64,000 nt of DNA from Actinomyces sp. oral taxon 414 (GTDB lineage Bacteria; Actinomycetota; Actinomycetes; Actinomycetales; Actinomycetaceae): contig NZ_CP012590.1 of assembly GCF_001278845.1 (NCBI RefSeq), positions 434,001 to 498,000 of the forward strand, read 5' to 3'. This document shows, piece after piece, positions 61,272 through 64,000 of this stretch. Positions within the stretch are counted from its first letter, which is position 1; the number at the start of each line of letters is the position of its first letter. Position numbers and translations under genes: made by a program. The notes below the pieces were generated by a model. The model ran no database searches. It saw only the letters and a list, made by a program, of their open reading frames with translations, and was not told the DNA's origin.

Positions 61272-64000
61272 TGAGCGCCCCGACCACGACCCCCGCGCCC
61301 GCCGCCGGCGCCGTCCGGGACGACGCCGTCGTCTTCATCGCCCCGCCAAGCCAGCGCCCCCTCCTGGCCGCCCTCATGGACCTGTCCAGCGCCGGGCTCC
61401 TCGCCCCATTCCACTGGCTGGAGTCCGTGCCCGAGCCGGAGGCGGACCGCGACTTCCGCGACCCCCTCGTGGTGAGGGTGAATGAGGGGCGCACGAGTGT
61501 GCTCCCCTACTCGCGCGCCGTCAACCGCTACGGCCTGGCCACGGTGCGCCTCATTGTTGTCGTCCCCGTGGGCCACCCCGCCGCCGACGCCCTGAGCGCC
61601 ACCGCGGAGCTGCACTACCAGGGGCTGGGCATTACCGCGGGCGCCGTGCGCCGGTGCCTGCGCGTGCTGGTGCCGTGGTCGGAGGATCCGGCGCCGGCCG
61701 AGCTGGGCCATCAGGGCTGGAACAATGTCATGCTCTCGCCGGAGTCCACCGCCGACCCGGCCTACAGCGCCAACGGCTGGTGGCAGAGCCCCGAGATCAT
61801 CCCGGGCGCGGCCGCCGTAGGCCTGGCCGCCCAGGCTGGTATCTGCGGCGCCGTGACCCGGGCGCCCATGGACGAGCGGCCCGCGGCCGGATCGACCTAC
61901 GTGGAGGTGACCCGCACCTTCGTGCGGGTGACCGATGCCCACGCCGTCGAGGACGGGCTGCGTGACCTGGTCACCGACGTCGGCGTCCGCTACCCCCAGC
62001 CGGTCTGGGGCGACACCCGCCAGTGGGTGCACTCCTACCCCGACCCCGGGGAGCGGGTGCTCGGCGCGGCCCGGACCTGGCACCAGCGCCACCAGAGCGC
62101 CTTGCGCCGGCCCCTGGCCCGCCCGCCCGCCCGGACGGTCAGGACCGTGGGCGCCTGGCAGGCCATCACCATGTTCTTCTCCTTCCTGGGGAGGACGCTG
62201 GTGGGCGCCCCAGCGGACTGGCTGCGCTCGCTCACCCGCGCCATCAAGGCTACCGCCGCGCGCTCGGTAGAGAGAACGGTTTTTGGGGAGGGCTCCCAGG
62301 TGCGGGTCGTCGTGGGCGGCGTCGACGACACCGGCCGTCCCGCCGGCTGGCGGGAGCTGGCCGCGGCGGCCGCCGGCGCGGGCGCCGCCATGCCCGAGCA
62401 GGAATTCGGGGGCGCGAGCGCGGGTGCCGTCCGCGACTTCGGGGCGCTGTGGCAGGACCTGCTCGACGGCTCCTTCGCCCTGCTGGGGGGCTCGGGCTGC
62501 GAGAACCTGGGATTGACCCCCTACGAGGGCTACGTGCCCGACCGGGACGCGGTTGCGCCGGCGCTCTCCGGCGGGCAGGGGCGCTTCACCATCGACCAGG
62601 ACATCGGGGACGTGCCCGCCGGCACCGTCCTGAACGCCTGGGACGCCCTGGAGATCGACCGGGTCGCCCGGATGCTCCAGCAGGCGGCCGCCTCTCAGGA
62701 CGCCCGGGCGCGGGCGGCGCGCGAGCACCTGGGCCGCCTGGAGCAGTGGAAGCGGTCCCATGAGCGGCGCTTCATCCCCCTCCTGGGGCGCTCCCTGGCC
62801 ACGACCTTCAACGAGACCCGCGAGAGCATCGTCTCCATCGAAAGGGAGCTGCGGACCCTGGTGGGCCAGAATCCGGGCCCGGCTCTGGAGCGCCAGCAGA
62901 GTGCCCTGGCCAGGATCCTGCGCACGGGACTGATCATCCTGCTCCTGGTCATCCTGACGCCCGTCATCCTGGCCCTGCTCAAGGCGATCAGCTGGAAGAC
63001 GGTCGTCCTCATCGTCACGTTCGCCCTGGTCGTCTGGTTCGTCGTGTCGATCTGGATCTTCGTCCGACGTCAGCAGGAGGTCTTCCAGCTCCTGCAGCGC
63101 ACCGAGGAGGGCGAGCAGCGCATCCCGCTGCTGACGGCCAACCTCCGCCTGGCCGTGGAGGACCTCGCCGCCCAGGGCGCCGCCTACTCCCAGTTCGACG
63201 CGTGGGCCGCCGTCGTCACGGTCTTCCTGGCCGACCCCCTGGGGGAGCGGGACACGGTCCGCACCGCGCGCGAGCATGAGACGGTCCTGCCCGAGTCCCT
63301 CCAGCGCGTCGTCGTCGAGGCGGACCCGGGCCACGTCAACGACGTGGCGGCCGAGCTGCGCTCGCGCGTCTTCCAGGTCGGCTGGCTGCGCGAGGCTTGG
63401 GGGGTGGTGCGGGCCGCCGTCAAGGACGACCTCACCCCCGACCAGCGCACCCGTCTCAAGAACCGCCAGCTCAGCCTGTTCACCGAGTCCGGCGAGCCCG
63501 GCTCGGCGCTGAGGAACTGGGCGGACGCCCTGATGGCCAAGGGTGTGCGCTCCTCCGCCGGCGCCGACCGCTGGTCCCGGTGCTTGGAGCTGCTGGGCGA
63601 TTCGGACGGGCCGCGCCTCGACCTGCGCGTGCCCATGTCTGACGGCTCCTGGCGCCTCGTCTCCGACTACCGGCGCGACCTGGAGGCTCCCACGAGCCGC
63701 TCCGTCGTGACCGATGTCCTGGGGCCCGTGGCGCGCTCGGGCGGATCGGCCCTGACCGCCCCGGCGGGCCACTGGTTCTGCGAGTCGCGCGACGGACTGA
63801 GCGAGACCATGCTCCTGGCCGACTCCACCGCCCCGCTGGCGCCCGCGGCCTTCATCTACCCCGAGCCCGAGTGCGCCGGCCCCGCCTTCAGACTGGACGA
63901 GCCCGACTACATGGAGGGGATCCGCGCCGCCGGCCCCACTGTCGAGCCGGGGACCGCGCCGTCCGACCCGCCTGCGGGCCCGTCCGGCCTTCTCGAGTAC
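61271..64000 (+). CDS. large two-TM protein downstream of the tubulin-like gene (partial)
   Basis: The frame opened by the ATG at 61271 (MSAPTTTPAPAAG) stays open to the window end, giving 910 residues without a stop. The N-terminal ~370 residues are α/β without signal peptide; a Trp/Ser/Pro-containing region follows (GWWQSPEIIPGAAAVGLAAQ). Residues ~480-550 are a coiled-coil-like helix (RARAAREHLGRLEQWKRSHE, RESIVSIERELRTLV). Two TM helices at ~554-575 and ~580-600 (LIILLLVILTPVILALL, VVLIVTFALVVWFVVSIWIF) are followed by another helical and then a β-rich region. The topology suggests a membrane tether for the tubulin-like filament. Family not recognised. The 1-nt overlap with the tubulin-like gene indicates coupled translation. 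Confidence 0.75.
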   Translation, partial: MSAPTTTPAPAAGAVRDDAVVFIAPPSQRPLLAALMDLSSAGLLAPFHWLESVPEPEADRDFRDPLVVRVNEGRTSVLPYSRAVNRYGLATVRLIVVVPVGHPAADALSATAELHYQGLGITAGAVRRCLRVLVPWSEDPAPAELGHQGWNNVMLSPESTADPAYSANGWWQSPEIIPGAAAVGLAAQAGICGAVTRAPMDERPAAGSTYVEVTRTFVRVTDAHAVEDGLRDLVTDVGVRYPQPVWGDTRQWVHSYPDPGERVLGAARTWHQRHQSALRRPLARPPARTVRTVGAWQAITMFFSFLGRTLVGAPADWLRSLTRAIKATAARSVERTVFGEGSQVRVVVGGVDDTGRPAGWRELAAAAAGAGAAMPEQEFGGASAGAVRDFGALWQDLLDGSFALLGGSGCENLGLTPYEGYVPDRDAVAPALSGGQGRFTIDQDIGDVPAGTVLNAWDALEIDRVARMLQQAAASQDARARAAREHLGRLEQWKRSHERRFIPLLGRSLATTFNETRESIVSIERELRTLVGQNPGPALERQQSALARILRTGLIILLLVILTPVILALLKAISWKTVVLIVTFALVVWFVVSIWIFVRRQQEVFQLLQRTEEGEQRIPLLTANLRLAVEDLAAQGAAYSQFDAWAAVVTVFLADPLGERDTVRTAREHETVLPESLQRVVVEADPGHVNDVAAELRSRVFQVGWLREAWGVVRAAVKDDLTPDQRTRLKNRQLSLFTESGEPGSALRNWADALMAKGVRSSAGADRWSRCLELLGDSDGPRLDLRVPMSDGSWRLVSDYRRDLEAPTSRSVVTDVLGPVARSGGSALTAPAGHWFCESRDGLSETMLLADSTAPLAPAAFIYPEPECAGPAFRLDEPDYMEGIRAAGPTVEPGTAPSDPPAGPSGLLEY

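Noticed and set aside
36078..64000. Interpretation of the block as a type VI, phage or conjugative element because of the HerA/FtsK-type ATPase
   Set aside because: No integrase, relaxase, tail, capsid or att-like repeats are visible, and the block directly follows the rpoC terminator without a tRNA.

Overview
The window is high-GC DNA from an actinobacterium. The small HTH gene next to the 32-residue bS22 gene, the TTG/GTG-started rpoB and rpoC, the L10 leader and the family-level look of the proteins all fit Actinomyces or a close relative. This taxonomic call is inference from gene content, because no 16S gene or database search was available.

Layout. 1-3414 (minus strand): three genes resembling a secreted or type VII-linked set (large DUF6571-like protein, lipoprotein, small helical protein). 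3690-4446: a decayed lacZ-type beta-galactosidase with its promoter, ending in a long hairpin. 4641-6960 (minus): the TrkH/TrkA potassium uptake pair. 7187-8851 (plus): HTH protein, bS22, MurB. 8898-14767: adenosine deaminase, an APH-fold kinase-like protein, a sodium:alanine/glycine symporter, an aminotransferase and an ArsR-like regulator. 14841-18360: the remains of a RiPP locus. A radical-SAM/SPASM maturase has lost its N-terminal half and is split by an intact IS630-family element; an apparently intact MFS exporter follows. 18472-35799: the transcription/translation core (tRNA-Trp, secE, nusG, rplK, rplA, rplJ, rplL, rpoB, rpoC). Between rplA and rplJ sit a transmembrane Ser/Thr kinase, an OmpA-domain lipoprotein and a prepilin peptidase.

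35800-64000: after a strong rpoC terminator comes a block of at least 17 plus-strand genes, most of them touching or overlapping. A promoter overlapped by a perfect 9-bp inverted repeat precedes it. In order it encodes: a divergent GrpE; an Hsp70; a cytoplasmic helical/FN3 protein; a zinc-ribbon GTPase; a GAP1-like GTPase-associated protein; a membrane-anchored zinc-ribbon GTPase; a one-TM microprotein; a zinc-ribbon/TM protein; a papain-fold (Tox-PL-like) enzyme; a small putative immunity partner; a HerA/FtsK-type ATPase; an Hsp70 fused to a vWA domain; two small membrane proteins; an exported vWA receptor-like protein with SPF/NPF repeats in its cytoplasmic tail; a tubulin-like GTPase; and a large two-TM protein cut by the window end.

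The block looks like one multi-component, NTP-driven system at the membrane: chaperones, GTPase switches, a cytomotive filament and an exported sensor. The papain-fold protein with its neighbour is the best candidate for an effector/immunity pair. GAP1/double-GTPase, vWA, tubulin-like and HerA components are known from predicted bacterial conflict systems. This exact assembly, with two Hsp70s, a private GrpE and an embedded papain-fold toxin, is the most novel item here.
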